Positions 12,098 through 25,700 are shown, counted from the stretch's first letter. The stretch: 64,000 nt of DNA from Knoxdaviesia capensis (GCA_001510575.1 LNGK01000003.1:3983732-4047731); one strand, 5' to 3'. Notes: a model not told the origin generated them from the letters alone. Translations and numbers: made by a program.

Positions 12098-14698
12098 TCA
12101 AGACAGATATTGACCCTGCCATTTAACAAGATCCCGAGTCAACGCATCCATCATCTCCATGCAGTTCAGCTCGCTGAACTCCTTGAGCTTGGGAGACGTC
12201 GCATCACTGCTGGGCTCTCTTCGCACAGGCTGGTTGTTGCGTTGCGCCGCGATCACAGCCGCCGGTTCAGCCGTGCTGACGATGGCATCACCGTTGCTCT
12301 CGCCGCTATCCACCGTGATCTTGGGGACCTCGTGGTCCGGGGTGCCCTGGCCGCTAGCGCTTTCGCTGGCACTCTTGCTGCTCGGCAGGGCCTCGGTCGC
12401 TAGCTCGAGTTGCGTCTTCTGGATGAAGTCTAGAAACGCTGCCGACCGACGTTTCAGCTCGACCAGCGAGGACTTGCCCCCGGAGTGCGATTTCGACTTG
12501 GAGCCGTGCTTGGCCTCCGACCGCGTCAGCCGAGAGTGTCCGTTGCTTGAGACATTCTCGCCGCCTGTTGTTTTGCGTGTCTCTCGGGAGGACCGGGCTG
12601 GAGAGTCTTCTCCCTCCAGGTCACGATCCTTGGTGTACTGGTTCCGGCCACGGCCTTTCTTCTGGTTCTTGGACATCCTCTTATGAGAGCTGTTAGCCGT
12701 GTTTCCGCCAGCAGGAGGGGTGTCCGGAGACTTGTGTGACGGGGCTGACGCCGGCGGGTCGGCCGATGCGGGAGGTTCGCTCGGCTTGACTGCCGTTGTG
12801 GCTGCCGGTGTTGGAGATGCCGAATCCGGGGGTGTTGAGGGCGTTGTCTCAGGCTCTGGTGGAGCGGTGATAGCAGCCAGAGGACGAACAATAGCGAGAG
12901 GGATTTCCTCAGAAGGATCAGAGTCTACGCAGAAGAATACAACCGGTTAGTCGATGCAATCACTATTTTCTGTTTCTGGAACTGGGGAAGCACAAACCTT
13001 CCGCTCGCCGTCTATCAGCTCGAACCCTCCGCTTATTTGCAGCTTCTTGGCGCTGGCGCTCCCGTTCTTCGCGCTCGGCCTTTTCACGATCCCTTTGGGA
13101 CTGTTGCTGTGGTGGCTGGGGCGGTGAGGGCTTTGTAGGTCTTGACGGCTTCTTGGTGCTGCTGCGGGTAGACGTTCCCTCATCGGAGAGATCATGTGGA
13201 CTAGCCTCGCGCTTTTCGGCCGGCGGTGGTGAGGCTGACCGAGAGCTGGTCCGCTGGCGTTTAATGTTGGATGTGGTATTTCTGTGGAAGGGACCAAAGA
13301 TAGGTTAGGGACAAGGAAAAGACAAGGGATGGGGGAAAAAAAGTTTCCTGGGTGTTTCAAAGACACAAAAACTAGACAAAGGATTGCTTCCTTACTCTTC
13401 GCTGTCACTGCGACCACGTTTGGGCCGGCGAGACGTGGATTCAGTTTGATCAGTGGAGTTTTCCTCCTTACTGGCCTCGATGGCCCGTCTTAGCTGCTCT
13501 TCTTCGTCATAAGCCGCATCGCGGCTGTTCATGGTAGACCGACGTTTCGAGGCGTGTGCGGCCGATGAAGCTCGGGCGTTCCGGCTGCTGGAGGGTCTGG
13601 GAGATCTAGTGCCGTCTTTTGAAAGGCTACCAGCTCGAGAAGTGGATCGCGAATTCCGAGTTATGGGTAGATAAGCTGAATATCGCTGGCTAAATTTGGA
13701 ACAATAGGAAATTAAGGGTCAGAAAAAAAACATGGACTCATGACGGCGTTTCTAGTAAAAAAGACAAATGACGAAAAAGGAAATCCATAAAAAGTCAAGT
13801 CGTAATACATGCCAGACTCAAGCTGGTCACAGGGCTGGTTCAAGGTAGGATAAAGCAGAAGGAGGTGAAAAGTAGGTGAGAGGAAAAAAAACGAGACCCA
13901 GTAAACGATTTTCCTCTGGTGAAGAGGCTGGTTCGGTCACGAGGCGAGGGACAGGATTTGGAAATAGGCCAGGGAAAAAAAACCCCAGCACTCTGCCGTC
14001 TCGCCCTGTTGCAGAGAACAGAACAGCAAGAAGAGAATGGGAATAGAAAAAAAAGAAAACGAAAAGACAAAACAAGCTATCTTCAGCATTTCATCACGAG
14101 AAACACATCGTCGTACTTACCCGTTAGTCGCGGTATGAATCCGGTGAAGGTCTTTGCGACACTTTTCGCAGAAATACTCATCGGGCGAGCTTTCTTCAGT
14201 CATGATGCCCACACAGGCGCCATGTTGCCAAACTTTGCAAATATCACACTGAACAAAGAATCCCGAAAGTTCTTCAGTAAGCTCAATTCCAGTAAATATG
14301 TCGGCGTCCTGGTCCTTTGCTCGCTTTGGATCTTCCAGCGGAGGAGGCCCGGGGTAGTCGTCAAAGCCACAGATGCAGCGGACGGTCTCGTCGTCCTCCT
14401 GGATATCGTCGTTATCGATAGCCATGTCGGCAGAGCTTTGGCGCGACGGTTTGTCACGCGGATCGTCGTGAAAACGTCGGCGGCTTCTTAGCTGGTGGGA
14501 TTCTTCGAGGTCTTCAGGAGGCTCTGAAGACAAAGAGCCACTGGGGGTTGTTGATTTTGCCGACGACTCGGACTTATGAAGAGATCGGGTTCGGCGTTCG
14601 AGGTGTATGGACGATAGGGAAGGAGATCCCGACGACGGATGGGGTTGTGGTCCTGTAGTTCTTGCTCTAGAGGATCGTCGAGGGGAGGGTGGTGCCAT
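12098..14698 (-). CDS. PHD-finger chromatin protein, Cti6-like
   Basis: Exons in transcript order are 14698-14121, 13689-13396, 13281-12998 and 12924-12098, giving 660 residues. A C4HC3 PHD finger spans about residues 106-184: CIC at 108/110, CDIC at 151/154, H159, C162, and CEKC at 177/180. It is followed by DLHRIHTATNGQRYSAYLP, a segment seen in fungal Cti6-type proteins. Yeast Cti6 is part of the Rpd3 histone deacetylase complex, so a similar co-repressor role is inferred. The rest is disordered and charged: a basic/Glu stretch at exon 3 (EREERERQRQEAANKRR), a Pro-rich part in exon 4, and a conserved-looking C-terminus with KRRSAAFLDFIQKTQLELA. All junctions restore frame. The first intron (13690-14120, 431 nt) is much longer than the others (114 and 73 nt). 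The in-frame ATG at 14698 was chosen because no other in-frame ATG precedes it. Confidence 0.88.
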
Positions 14699-17600
14699 TG
14701 ATGACGCAGACAACGGCAAGAGAGGGTATGAGGCGGCGATCTCGCGAGCGAGCAAGATAGAGAGAGAGAGAGAGAGGATGTCTGGCCTGGGGAAGAGATG
14801 GATGGGAGTGGACTAATCGCGAGAGGTCGAGTCAGAAGCGGAGCGGAGAAGAGCGAGTATTCGGAGAGGAGGCAACGGTCGAGAAGTGGAGGAGGCCGGA
14901 GAGAGGGGAATCGAGGAGGACGAAAGAGACGAGAAATATGCGTTGTCGAGGGTTCCGTTGAGACGAATTGAGGTCTAGAAATGACGAGCAACTGATTCGA
15001 GAGTCCCAGTCGACAAGAGAACGCGAAGCGCCTATCACTTGTTCTGCGTGGGTTGTGGTGGCAGTTGAAGGCCTTGACAGCACACGACGCGATTCGGGGT
15101 GGAGGAAGACGTAGACGAATTGGGAGGAAACCGGACACGGCTCTCAAGACGTAGAAAGATATGTGTGATTCGAGATCGGGACGAGTGAAATCAAGAGCAG
15201 AGTGCGGGAGGGAAACAGAAGACGAGTCTGCAAGAGAGGGGAAGCTGATTACGAGACAAGCCTAAGACGAGACGAGATCAAGCTGGAGAGGGGGGATAAC
15301 AACGGAGAAGACACTGGGGAGAGACGGAGAGGAGGAGAGACTGAGAGTAGAGAATAAGAAATGCAGAAGAGCAAATATGAAGAGAGTCTATCAATGCTGA
15401 AGAGGGTGGAAATCACGGCCTAGAGGAAAGGATTTCGCAAACAGAATGGACACGACAGGCTTGAGGACGAGGATTTCATGACGGAGAGAAAAGTGAGGGA
15501 AACGAGCATTGCAGAACGAGATTTTCACAATCCGAAGAATAGATATGCAGAAGTGGGAATAAGAGGAGAGAAGAAGAAAAGAGAGGATAGGAGATGAGGG
15601 GGAGGAAAAGGTAGAGAGAGGGAGAAATAAAGAGAACACAGAGTGGAAGAGCAAAAAGAGAGGAAGAGAAGAAATTGGGTAAGAGAACTTGACAGAAGGC
15701 GCGAGTCAGGGCAGAGAAACGGCAAGCACGCAAAAAGAGAGAGTTTAGGGTATGTGCGCGACGAGCAGGAACGAATTCGGCGCCTCCTTCCTCCCATAGC
15801 CAGTTGCAGCCTTTTTTTTTTTTTTTTGCGTTGCTGCCCACTAATTGGGGGGAAGGTGCATTGCATTAGTCGCTGTGAGTGCGAAAGGCAGCGTGACTCG
15901 GAAGACCTATGATGTATCTTTGCATGGTATAACGGTGAAGAAGTGACTTTTGAGCTCCCAATGGAGGAAGGCGGTGTAAGGTGGCAGAATGTAACCTTGG
16001 AGCCGCAGTGTGTGGGACATAATTGTAACTTTCAGCACTTTATAGCGAGGACAGCCCCTAAGGCCACTCTGTTATAACGGCGTTTGGACCGCGACTCCCA
16101 CCAAATCCACAGCGCTCCACACTGTAACTGAGCGCCGAGCACCCTAAATGGGCCTAGATTATCAAGAAACCGTAACAAGTATCTCGACGCCCAGATCCAG
16201 GTACCTCGCCCAGCTAATGACTACGCCGGTGGTACAAACCCATGGCCCCGAAGAAACCACCTCTCTGACATATCTGCTATCGTAAGCCAGCCCTCCACAC
16301 AAACTTCTGGCCGCCAAATTCCTTCGGCGACGGTCTGAACATCTTCTTGTCTCCTCTCCATATCTCGCTCAGTGTCTCTCTTTTCAAACGCACAACTCGG
16401 GATTTTATATCCGCAGATAACTTCATATATCCACGCGTCCGCTGTCGTCGTTTCATGCTTATTCGGCAATCCCTCTATCGTTTTCTTTGCTCTGCTTTCT
16501 GCTTCCACATATTTCCACCCCCTACGCCTCATATATATAACCGGCTTCCGCCCTGGCCAGCTCACAGACGGCCACCTCCCAAATTTGCCTACGTTACAAA
16601 CTACGTGTACACGTGCTAAGCAAGCCTTCATTTCGCTCGACTCCTATTTCGATCCGTTGATACCAATCTAGCTGTTGCCATTCCCATACCATCTTTCGGC
16701 TCTTCAGCTTCTTTCGCCAGCCGCTGGCCATGTCGATCATCTCCAGTGACGCAGCGTGATCTCCCAGTATCGGAGTGCCCCCGATTGTTTGCCAATTAGG
16801 AGCTCTCTGGCATCCGCCTCGGCGTGTCAACCCCTCGTCCCGGATTTTCTCTCTCTCTGTTTTCCCTGTTACCTCAGCTCTTGCCAGATATCCTCCACTC
16901 TTCCGCCCATTACTACCCAACCCGACTCCAAACATATAAGCCAAGTCATCACTTTTTTGGTTCCCACCCTATCCCATTCCGCATGCGATACATAATAGTC
17001 ACATAATCTTCACAAGACTATCGATATACGCACACTATCCCCGACCTGCAGCCTGTCGTCGGCCACCTCATAGACTCGAACGCTTTGCTCTGCTTCCCGG
17101 CCTCTCTGCAGTTTTGCCTCTCCTCCCAGATACCGACTGTCTTGGTGCCTGAAGACTTTCGGTAGGTACTCTCCTGTCTTTAACTTCCTTCTATTCCCTT
17201 CTATTGGTGGCCTGTCTACATACTTTTCAAATCATTTGCGTTTGACTTTCGGTAGACGGTACCTCCAGCCCACTGCCGGCCGACATACGACAACAAGCCA
17301 CACACACATACGCTCTGACTGTGTGACTGGGTTTGCTTCTGACTGATCAACTGATATGTCATCTACTTCTTCTTACCACGTCTAGATCTCGCTTGTGTGC
17401 CTCCAACTGCTTCGTACGAAGTTTCTTCCATTCCCTCGATCCCTCCGGCTCCTTGCTCTGCTCTCCCTTTCCGAACATCCCTCCCGGGCTTCAGAGTTCT
17501 AGCTTCCAGCTTCACCTTCGACCAACGACTCCCTTTATACGTCCTCTATATTCCCAGAACGGTGTATATCTGCCGATCCTGTCTTCGATCGAATAGTCGT

Positions 17601-18299
17601 TGGTGCGCCTCAACAGACCTCTTCCTGTCACACCCACGACCTGATGATACTAGCTTTTGCTGTCGTGACATTCGCTGGAGGCTCGACATAAGACCGCCTC
17701 ACTTTCTACCTCCTCCTCCGTCATGTTGATGCGGAAATGGGTAAGCTTGGACATATCCTTTACGTGAAGTTAGCTGTGGTAGTTTCACATGTATTTTCGC
17801 CTGCTCCTGTTCCTTTCTTCTCGCCTCTTCCTCTCCCCCCTCTCAGGAAACAATCTGGCCCAAACCTTCACCAGTCTTTTGCCTTTTTTCCTTTTGGCGT
17901 ATTTCCTTTTCCCTTCTCTCTCTTCCCTGCTATTTCCCCTTCTCCTGTAAGCCCTGTCTCAATACTTTTCAGTCTCTATATCCATCTGTCCATCCGTTGG
18001 CTTGCTCCCAGGTCTATTCTTCCCGTGACTCAAAATCCCGTGCTTCAGAGTTGTTTCCTTCGCCCCTTAAAAAAACTTTCCGAAAAGACAGCTCTCTTCA
18101 TCTTGGACAACCATCTTGATATATTTTCTCCCTCCAAGGCGGTTTCCAAACCTCTTGAAAACCAACAGCTTTCCATTCCCAGACTTCATCATAACTCCTT
18201 GGAAACATTTATCTACCCTCTCTCGAGCCCCACCGGACTCGCCTTAAGCTTGCATATAATACTTCTCACCATCTTAAAGCTCAAACTGACGTCTTATAC
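14699..18299. other. Divergent intergenic region with two pyrimidine-rich leaders
   Basis: No gene is recognised in 3.6 kb between the divergent starts at 14698 (-) and 18300 (+). From about 14.75 to 15.8 kb the plus strand is strongly purine-rich, so the PHD gene's own strand is pyrimidine-rich. From about 16.3 to 18.3 kb the plus strand is CT-rich, in the direction of the 18300 gene. These look like long transcribed leaders. A T16 run lies at 15812-15827. Many short open frames occur, but none has recognisable protein character. A donor-like GTAAGC at 17741 could belong to a leader intron. Confidence 0.5.
14759..14776. repeat. (AG)9 microsatellite
   Basis: A short dinucleotide run about 60 nt upstream of the PHD gene ATG, within its probable 5' leader, reading as CT on the gene's strand. 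Confidence 0.8.
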
Positions 18300-20317
18300 A
18301 TGGAATTCGTGCTCCTCAATGTAGCTCATGATTCAGCAATGACCGCTTCCTCAGATCCTGTATCTCCACGATCCAATCGACCCATCCACCCCCTTCCTAA
18401 ACGGCGGTTAAGGGAACGGCTATCCCCGGAGGTGGCCGAGTCGATTAAGTATCCACAGGCTACTCACCAGCCAGGTAGCCTATTTACATACATTCCTACG
18501 CCTCCCGCCGAGGATTATGGGCTGAGGTAGGATTTTCTCTGCCCTCCACGAAATAGATGCATTGGCAGCATCAAAATGCTAGTGCATAGGCGGATATATA
18601 ACTGACTCGATGATGTGTTCGACACTCCCAGCTTCAACGCAAACCCGGCGCGGTTGAGCGAGCGGCCACATGCTGTAGCAAACACGCCCCGAACCCAGTA
18701 TCGATCGGTTTCCGACCCCCAGGATCGGCTGTCCCGGCCGACGCCGGCGCACGCCCAGGCCGACCCGTCTCAATCTGCCCCGGTGTCGACGGTATCTGCT
18801 TCCTCGTCATCGATCGACGGCTACGACTCGCTCGAGAACATTAATAATAACAATAAGAAGAAGCGGAAGATCCCCACCATCGGCGACGGGACCTCGATTA
18901 ACGGCGGGCATACCGTCGACGATGTCGGTGTCCAGGCCGGCTTGGACTCGAGCTCTGCCGCTGATGCAAATAGCGATGCTTCATCGGTTGGAGGCGGCAG
19001 TTATGCCAGCGCCATTGGCTTATATTCAGGAAGTAAGGGTATTTCAGGTCCTGGCCGTGGCATGTTTGGCCGTTTCCGACCTTCACGAGCACCACTGAGG
19101 GCATTGACAAATGGAACTTATGGGACAGATCGATTATCCAAATCTCGCACCCCCTGGACGAATTGTAAGTCCACCTTGTTGCACAACGTCTGAGAGCCAC
19201 ATCACCACTGCTGCACAACTGATCAAACATATGAACAAAACCCATTATCGTGAAGATGAAGTGTATAGCTTTTGCTAATATTTTTTTTTGGTTTCTTCTC
19301 CCTCTCCCTTTTCTTCTTCCTTTTCTTCTCCTTTCTCTAGATGAAAATCAAGGCATTATCTCTACTGCAATAGCGAATGCCGGGAAATCCACCACAATGG
19401 CAGGACAGAACGGAAGCCTGTTGGACCAGGATCTTCAATCACCGAAGTTGATGCCTCCCACCACTTCTTCACAATTTACATTTTCTCTCGAATCCCAAGT
19501 TCCCGGTGCTGCAAAGTGGCCGGGACCGAACCAAGGGCCGATGCAGCAACCGCCAGCAATGTCTCAGCAGTACGCACCGGCTGGTGGTGGACCCCCGCCC
19601 AGCCGCGGACCACCGATTTCGACTCCAACGGGGCCGACAGCTCCTTCAGCATCGGGTACGCAACGTCCCGCAGGCCCACCCCCCAAGGATGGCCAGCCTG
19701 GGGCTCCTCGACGCCGGCGCACTCGTCGCTCTCTCGACCGCGAACTGGCCGACCAGGCGCGTGAGCGACGGCTTCAAGCGCAGCGAAAGGCCAACAAGCC
19801 TGAACCCACGGACGAAGAGCTGTACATTTGCCTCTTTTGCGAATACGAGCTCATCTTCGGCGAACCCCCGCGGAACATGATTCGGATGTTCGAGAAGCGG
19901 GCGCGATCGGAACGACTGGAAGAGGAGAACAAGAAGCGTCGCCTGGAGCAGGTGAAGGCGAAGAGCCGCAAGGGCAAGAAGGCGGGCGGAAAGGCCGGGT
20001 CCAAGGGGGCTACCACCAGCAACGGTGGTGGTGCTGGCCAGAGTGGTGCGGCGGCTAAGGGCGGCCATACCCATGGCCAGCACGATGGCGAGTCGACGCT
20101 TGACGATGGCCTGGAGTATGAATACTACAGTCAGGAATCTGGATCGGATGAGCAAGGCGATAGCCAGCCTGACGATGAAGATGAGGGCGATGAGCATGAC
20201 GAGGATGAGCAGGACCATGTGCACCAGCATCATCACGAACCCCACGCCCATGTTCGCGCTGATCCGGCTCTGGGCGTTGGTGATCCCGGCGGTGGTCATC
20301 GGCATGTTGCGACATAG
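18300..20317 (+). CDS. Uncharacterised protein with CxxC core and His/Asp-rich tail
   Basis: I do not recognise a named family. Exons are 18300-18526, 18632-19164 and 19341-20317, giving 578 residues; introns of 105 and 176 nt join in frame. The N-terminus holds a basic patch HPLPKRRLRERLSPEVAESI. A long Ser/Asn-rich region follows, then a Pro/Gly-rich region. The most structured part is TDEELYICLFCEYELIFGEPPRNMIRMFEKRARSERL in pieces (about nt 19810-19920), with a single CLFC pair. It runs into a helical, very basic stretch and then an acidic tail with HQHHHEP and GHRH clusters that could bind metal. The basic stretches suggest a nuclear location, which is inference only. The first ATG (18300) was used; the in-frame ATG at 18339 is an equally possible start that removes 13 residues. 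Confidence 0.75.
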
Positions 20318-22769
20318 AACGATACCAACGAGAACACGGTGGCTTCCTCCGCAGGGGTACGGGGCATCTGCCCCGTACTGTGAATCTCTGGAGATTGATC
20401 CTCTTTTTGCTTTCTCTTTCCTTTCTTTTGTTTCAGCGACCGGCTTTTTTGTGAGAGGGGGTAGGGACACACACTGCTCTGCGGTCGTGTGTGCCTACCA
20501 TAGAAACATTACCACGAGTGTGTTTCTATCTCGACGCGGAAAAGTCCATGAAGCGTGTTCACACACCTGTTTATGTTTACTGAGCATCCCTACTTGTCCA
20601 GTTTTCGTTGGCATGTGCCTGGAAAAGCTGCAGCGTTCTTTTCTTTGGTCGTTCGTTCTTCTGTTGCCCGTCCCGATTTTCTTGCTCTCTTGCATCTTTT
20701 CTTTTCCCATTCGCCTCCCTTTTCAGTCTACGTTTCGTTTAATCCCCCCCCCGTTCCATTCACCGTCATTCGACTTTCTCAGCGTCGAGCATCGTTACGT
20801 CCCCCTATCATCGGTTTTCCTTCCCACGCCACCTCACCCAAATCCCCCAACACAACACTCCACTTTTTTTTACCCCCGACCCCATTAAATAGCGAACAAC
20901 ATGGATGAGTTTTTTTAGAGTTCTAGAGCTTCGTTTCGTTTGAAGCTTTCTTTTTCCGAAATTGAATCGTTGTTTTTCCTTCATTGCCACAGTTTGCCTG
21001 TGTGATGTGTGTATGTATGAGTAGCACCGACGTAGCCTCCGATTTTGTTCATCCTGAGCAATTATCTTCTGTGCCACCTAACGAAGCCATGCTCTCTGCG
21101 GCTATCTGACGACTCACCAGACAGCGGGCCTTTTCTCTAAGTCGAGACAATCGACCGGAGAAGCAGTAACCAAAGACGGTCAGCTAACGCCTATCCACAG
21201 GGCCGCTCCGATCTAGCGGTCAAAGTCGAGGGAACTGGAGCTTTCGCCTGCGCTAGGGAAAAGCCTCGTCCGACAGTCGAGAGCTGGCTGCTGGACCCGG
21301 CGATTTTTGCCAGCGCCGCTCGCCAGGCCGCGACGGACTGGAACCCTTAGCTCAACCAGACATGTGGGACTTTTCACTGACGATGATATCGTGTGTGTAC
21401 TGTATATGTGTTGTGTTTGCTCGAGTGTTTCTAGAGCACGCATTTAAGGGAAATAACAGGCAGGAAACAAAAAGCTGAGGGCACCAAAAGCGAATCTGAT
21501 GCATTGGGCCGTTGTCAAGCCTTAATCCAGATCTCGGCCAAAAGTGTGCATGCAGCACTGTACCATAAAAACTTCTGTGGTGCAGAAACTCTGCGCCACG
21601 CAACACAGCGCCCCACGAAAGGACAAAAAAGTGTGAACATGAAGCGCGAACGACGTCATTGGTACACCACCCAAGCTGAACACAGTGTACAGTGTACCGT
21701 TTTCCACATACGACCCACGGTGCAAGATGCGAGTACTCAATACACGCCGCGCAAGTACCGCGTCTTAGGGTACTATGCAGCGTCTGAGCTAGGGTGGTGG
21801 GTGGGAAGAGGAAGCATTGGAATGAGACATCAAACCACAGCAGCAATTAAAGGAAGCAGCTTCAGTTGCCTGCGTCAGGCAATCAGACAAGAAGAGACAG
21901 CTCGTACAGGAGCTTCCAATCCAACTCGTATACCAACAAAGCATTGGGTGAACGCACCCGCTGAAGTGAGTTTGACGAAAAGTGCTAGCAAAACCTATGC
22001 TCGATAGATGCAAGACCCCTTTTGACCACTACTACTCCTTAAGAGCATAATCGGGCATTGGCTTGGGGAGAAAAATGAAGACTCAGAAGGCGCGACGGAT
22101 AGGGTCGTAGCTTCCAATTTTTTTGTGAAGCTGGTTCCTGCTTCAACATTTTTAAGGCAGGAAGCAGACCCCCGAAAAAAAGTGGCCTTCGAATTTTTCG
22201 GTGCTTAGGCTTATCTTCTTTTCTTCTCTTCAATTCATCTCCCCTTCCCTTTTTTTTTTTTTTTTTCCTCCTCTTCTTTCGTTCTTCATCATCTTCCAAT
22301 TTTTGATTTCGGCCGTCGTCATTCACTCTCATTTTCATTTTTGGGGTTCAAATTTTTTTTTTTCGCTCTCGTTCGATTTTTCTCTAGGGTTTCTTTTTGT
22401 CGATATATTGGTCGTTTTATTGCGCCTTTTTTTTCTTTTCTTGACCCACGTTTCTTGATTCATTCCCTATCGGTACATCCCTTTTGTACTACCCTCACAC
22501 CTAACTCACATGTATCCTTATACTTAATTTAATTTTTATTTTCCATCGGCCACAGCCTCACATTTTCCCTCCCTCAAACGACCGCTGCACAATACTTATC
22601 ATCCGATCGTCTTCTTTCCAGCGCTCATCCTAACAACACTGTTTCCTTATCGCCTTAAGTTGTGTTCACCGTCTCTCGTCTCTCGAATTCCTCTGTTTGC
22701 GCGCGTGTTTTCCTATGTCCTCTTTGTCATCTCGCATCTGGCCACGCGCCGCATGATCTAGTAACAACA
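20318..22769. other. Intergenic, 3' region then CT-rich leader of the next gene
   Basis: I see no supported gene in 2.45 kb. The first 600 bp are T-rich, like a long 3' UTR. The stretch 21.1-22.0 kb is ordinary sequence. From about 22.2 kb the plus strand becomes strongly pyrimidine-rich with a T17 run (22250-22266), probably the leader of the gene starting at 22770. Confidence 0.5.
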
Positions 22770-25700
22770 ATGTTCGGAAGCTCGGGAAGGAATCGGGCCT
22801 CCCGCCAGGTCAGTGACTTTTTTTTGTTTTTGTTTTGGTGAATTTGCTGCGCACATCCAAACAGATGGGAAGCAAACAGAGAAAGAAAGGAAACTTCCAG
22901 ATCCTTCCTGTTCCGGCCCCTCCGTTGCGCGGAAGCTGTAGCCGAGAGCTCCCGGTGTATCGGTGCACCACCATTGTACTCGGTGTTTCAATGCTTTGGT
23001 AGCCACCGGAACCAGCAACGACGTCCACAGCCGTCGCATGACAGCCCGACCTCGCTCAAATCGCTAATATATTCTCTCACTCTTGTCATACAGCCTCTTA
23101 CCACCTCGACCGCAAACCCCAGCGCTACCTCGGCTGCCGTTTCTGCCCTCAACCGACAGGCCTCGATTTCCACCTCTAATCTCTCCTCCGCCGCTGCCGC
23201 CGCTGCTCTTAAAGCCCGCCCGACTCCTCCGACAAATGTCGCCGAGGTCCAGACAAAACGGACCATGCGCCGTAGCGCATCGGTGTCATCAAACTCCAGC
23301 AATGTTCCGCAGAGCCGCTACACCTTGCAGCGCTCCCCTAGTGTAACTTCGCTGACCGAGCGCACTTTTCGATCGCAATCCCCCTCGCCTCACCGTGCCG
23401 CCGCGTCTTCCACTGCTCTGGTTGCTGGTGGTTCTGCCGCCCACGAGCCAATCCCGCCTGTCCCGGCCCTCCCTGGCGAGCTAGTCAGCAGTAGCAGCAG
23501 CCGACTGTCTAAATCCGCGTCAGCCGCGTCGAAGCCGTCGTCTAAGCCGCGTTCCGTCAGCATGCATGTCCAACCTCTGAAACTGGCGAGTGAGACCATG
23601 AAGGAAGGCCATGGCCTATGGTATGGTCCGCCCGCCGGAGACCTTGCCGTGGCTGCCGCCGCCGCTTCCTCACCCAACCCAGCCGACACCTCTGCATCAC
23701 AACAATACGATGACTCTCGCGACGGCGCTGTTAGCCCATCCATCAACTTTTCGTACCCACGAACCCTTCAATCTAATGTTAATAACAGTAATCCTACTCT
23801 CCCACTTGCAAAAACTCCGGCTTGGGAGCCGCCCTTGCGGTCTCGCTCGGCGCATCCCGCACTCTCTACCGACCACTCCCTTGTCTACGATCCGAATTCG
23901 CGACGTATGGTACCCAAGTCTCAACTCGCCGCCATAGACCTGCTGTCTTCCGGTGCTTCGTCGCCTCGGAGGAAAAAGCCCCTGTCCCCTGCACGTGGCT
24001 CGCATCGTGGCGGCTCTCATGGCCGTGGAAGACCACCTGAATTTAGCCATGATGTCGAGGAGCCTGTCTTGGCGCGCCAAACATCGCGGTCGAGGAAGTC
24101 CGGCGTCACGCGGGACCATGTAAACGCTACCGCAGCCCAGCCCCAACCAGCCGAGACCGTGTCCATAGCTTCGCCACTGCCTGAGCTTGACCGGAACCAA
24201 CTCTCTTCGCCTCTTCCTACTTCGTCACCAGATCCAGAGCCCATCGACGAGCAACTTGCAGTTCTTGGGGAAGAGGATTCCTTACAACCCGACCACGCTT
24301 CACTCAACCACTTCTCCCCGGATTCAATTGATGTGGCTGACTGGGCTGCAAAGCACGCCATTGGTCGACCGCAGGACCCTTCGAGCGCCGTAGCAAATGA
24401 CGATGTCGGAGGAGTTGTTGGTCTGGAAAACCAACCTCAACACGAACAACATCGCCATGTGGCTGAACCTGTTTCGGATTATGTCCAGCCAATGCATGAT
24501 GGTGCGGCTGGTGCATATCCAGTGTCTCACCCAAAACTGCCCCAGACCACTCCCAGGTCACCCCCTGCGACCAGTCCCCAGCGAGCTCACTTCGCCCCAA
24601 CAGCGATCGACCAACTCGCCGTTCCGTTTCGACACTCTCCTCCTCTACGATCAGTCTCGCCACGAAAGTCGGCGATGAAGCAGTCGGCAAGCCCTAATCG
24701 TGCGGTCTCCCCCTCCGACGACAGCTCAGAAGTCTCGTCAATCATCAAGCCGCTCGCACCAGTTCCTCGCAAGAAGGCTGTTCGTGTCAGCTTTGACGAC
24801 GAGCATTCCATCGTGATCGGCGAGGCATATTCACCCGAAGAGCAGGAATCTCCCGAACCCCAGGATTCTCAGGCCAAACGGCCGTGGTACAGCAGCATTA
24901 CGCGTTCACGGACTCGGGACGGAGCTTCTGGCGGTTCTGCCGGGGACGACTTTGAGGCCATGACGCCACGACCGGCTCTTCCGTCGTTCGGCAGCGTTCG
25001 CGAGAAGAAGACGCGAGATGTCGAGGAGCGTCCGTTGGTTCGCCCTCATGATATTCCGCTTTCGACTGCGCACTCGCCACCACCGCAGTCACGCTTGGCT
25101 ACCATCCCCAGCGGAGTCGAGCTCAACGCAGAGTTCTTGGGACAGTCCACTGACGAAGGTGTCGGAGCTATCCTGTCCAACGACTTCAAATCGCGCCACG
25201 AGGCGAACACCTCGAGATTCCAGGAACCGCTTCCTCCGGTCGTCACTTCTGTTGATGGAAGTGGATACAACAGTGCTAGCTCGACTTCGTCTGACGATGA
25301 AGACGAGGATGAGCTGGACGAGAGTGGAATAGATGACCAGAAGAAATGGGTAAGTCTGTTTGTTTTACACTTGTTCCAGATGTTATCACGCCTTACATAG
25401 CTAACTTTGTTCGATTGGATTTCAATTTAGTCCGCTCCGGATATTCATATCCCGCCTACTGATGAGGCAATCCCGACGATCTCTGTATCGTTGCCAACTC
25501 CTCCCTTCCGGAGAGACTCAGAGGAACCGAGTGAAATGGTATCCGATTCTGAGCCTGCTGAGAAGGCGGATGCTCATCATTCGCACGCGTCGAGTCGACA
25601 CTATTTCCCCGGTGGATTCCCCGATGAGGAGAGCGACACAAGCTCCGAGGGTCGGGCAGCTTCTGCTGTTGGCGCCGATGCGGCTGCAGGAACGGCTGGA

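Noticed and set aside
21705..21815. ACATACGACC resembling the start of dispersed fungal 5S rRNA, with a GGGTGG block about 90 nt later
   Set aside because: Only about ten bases match at the 5' side, and the intervening sequence does not follow 5S; likely chance.
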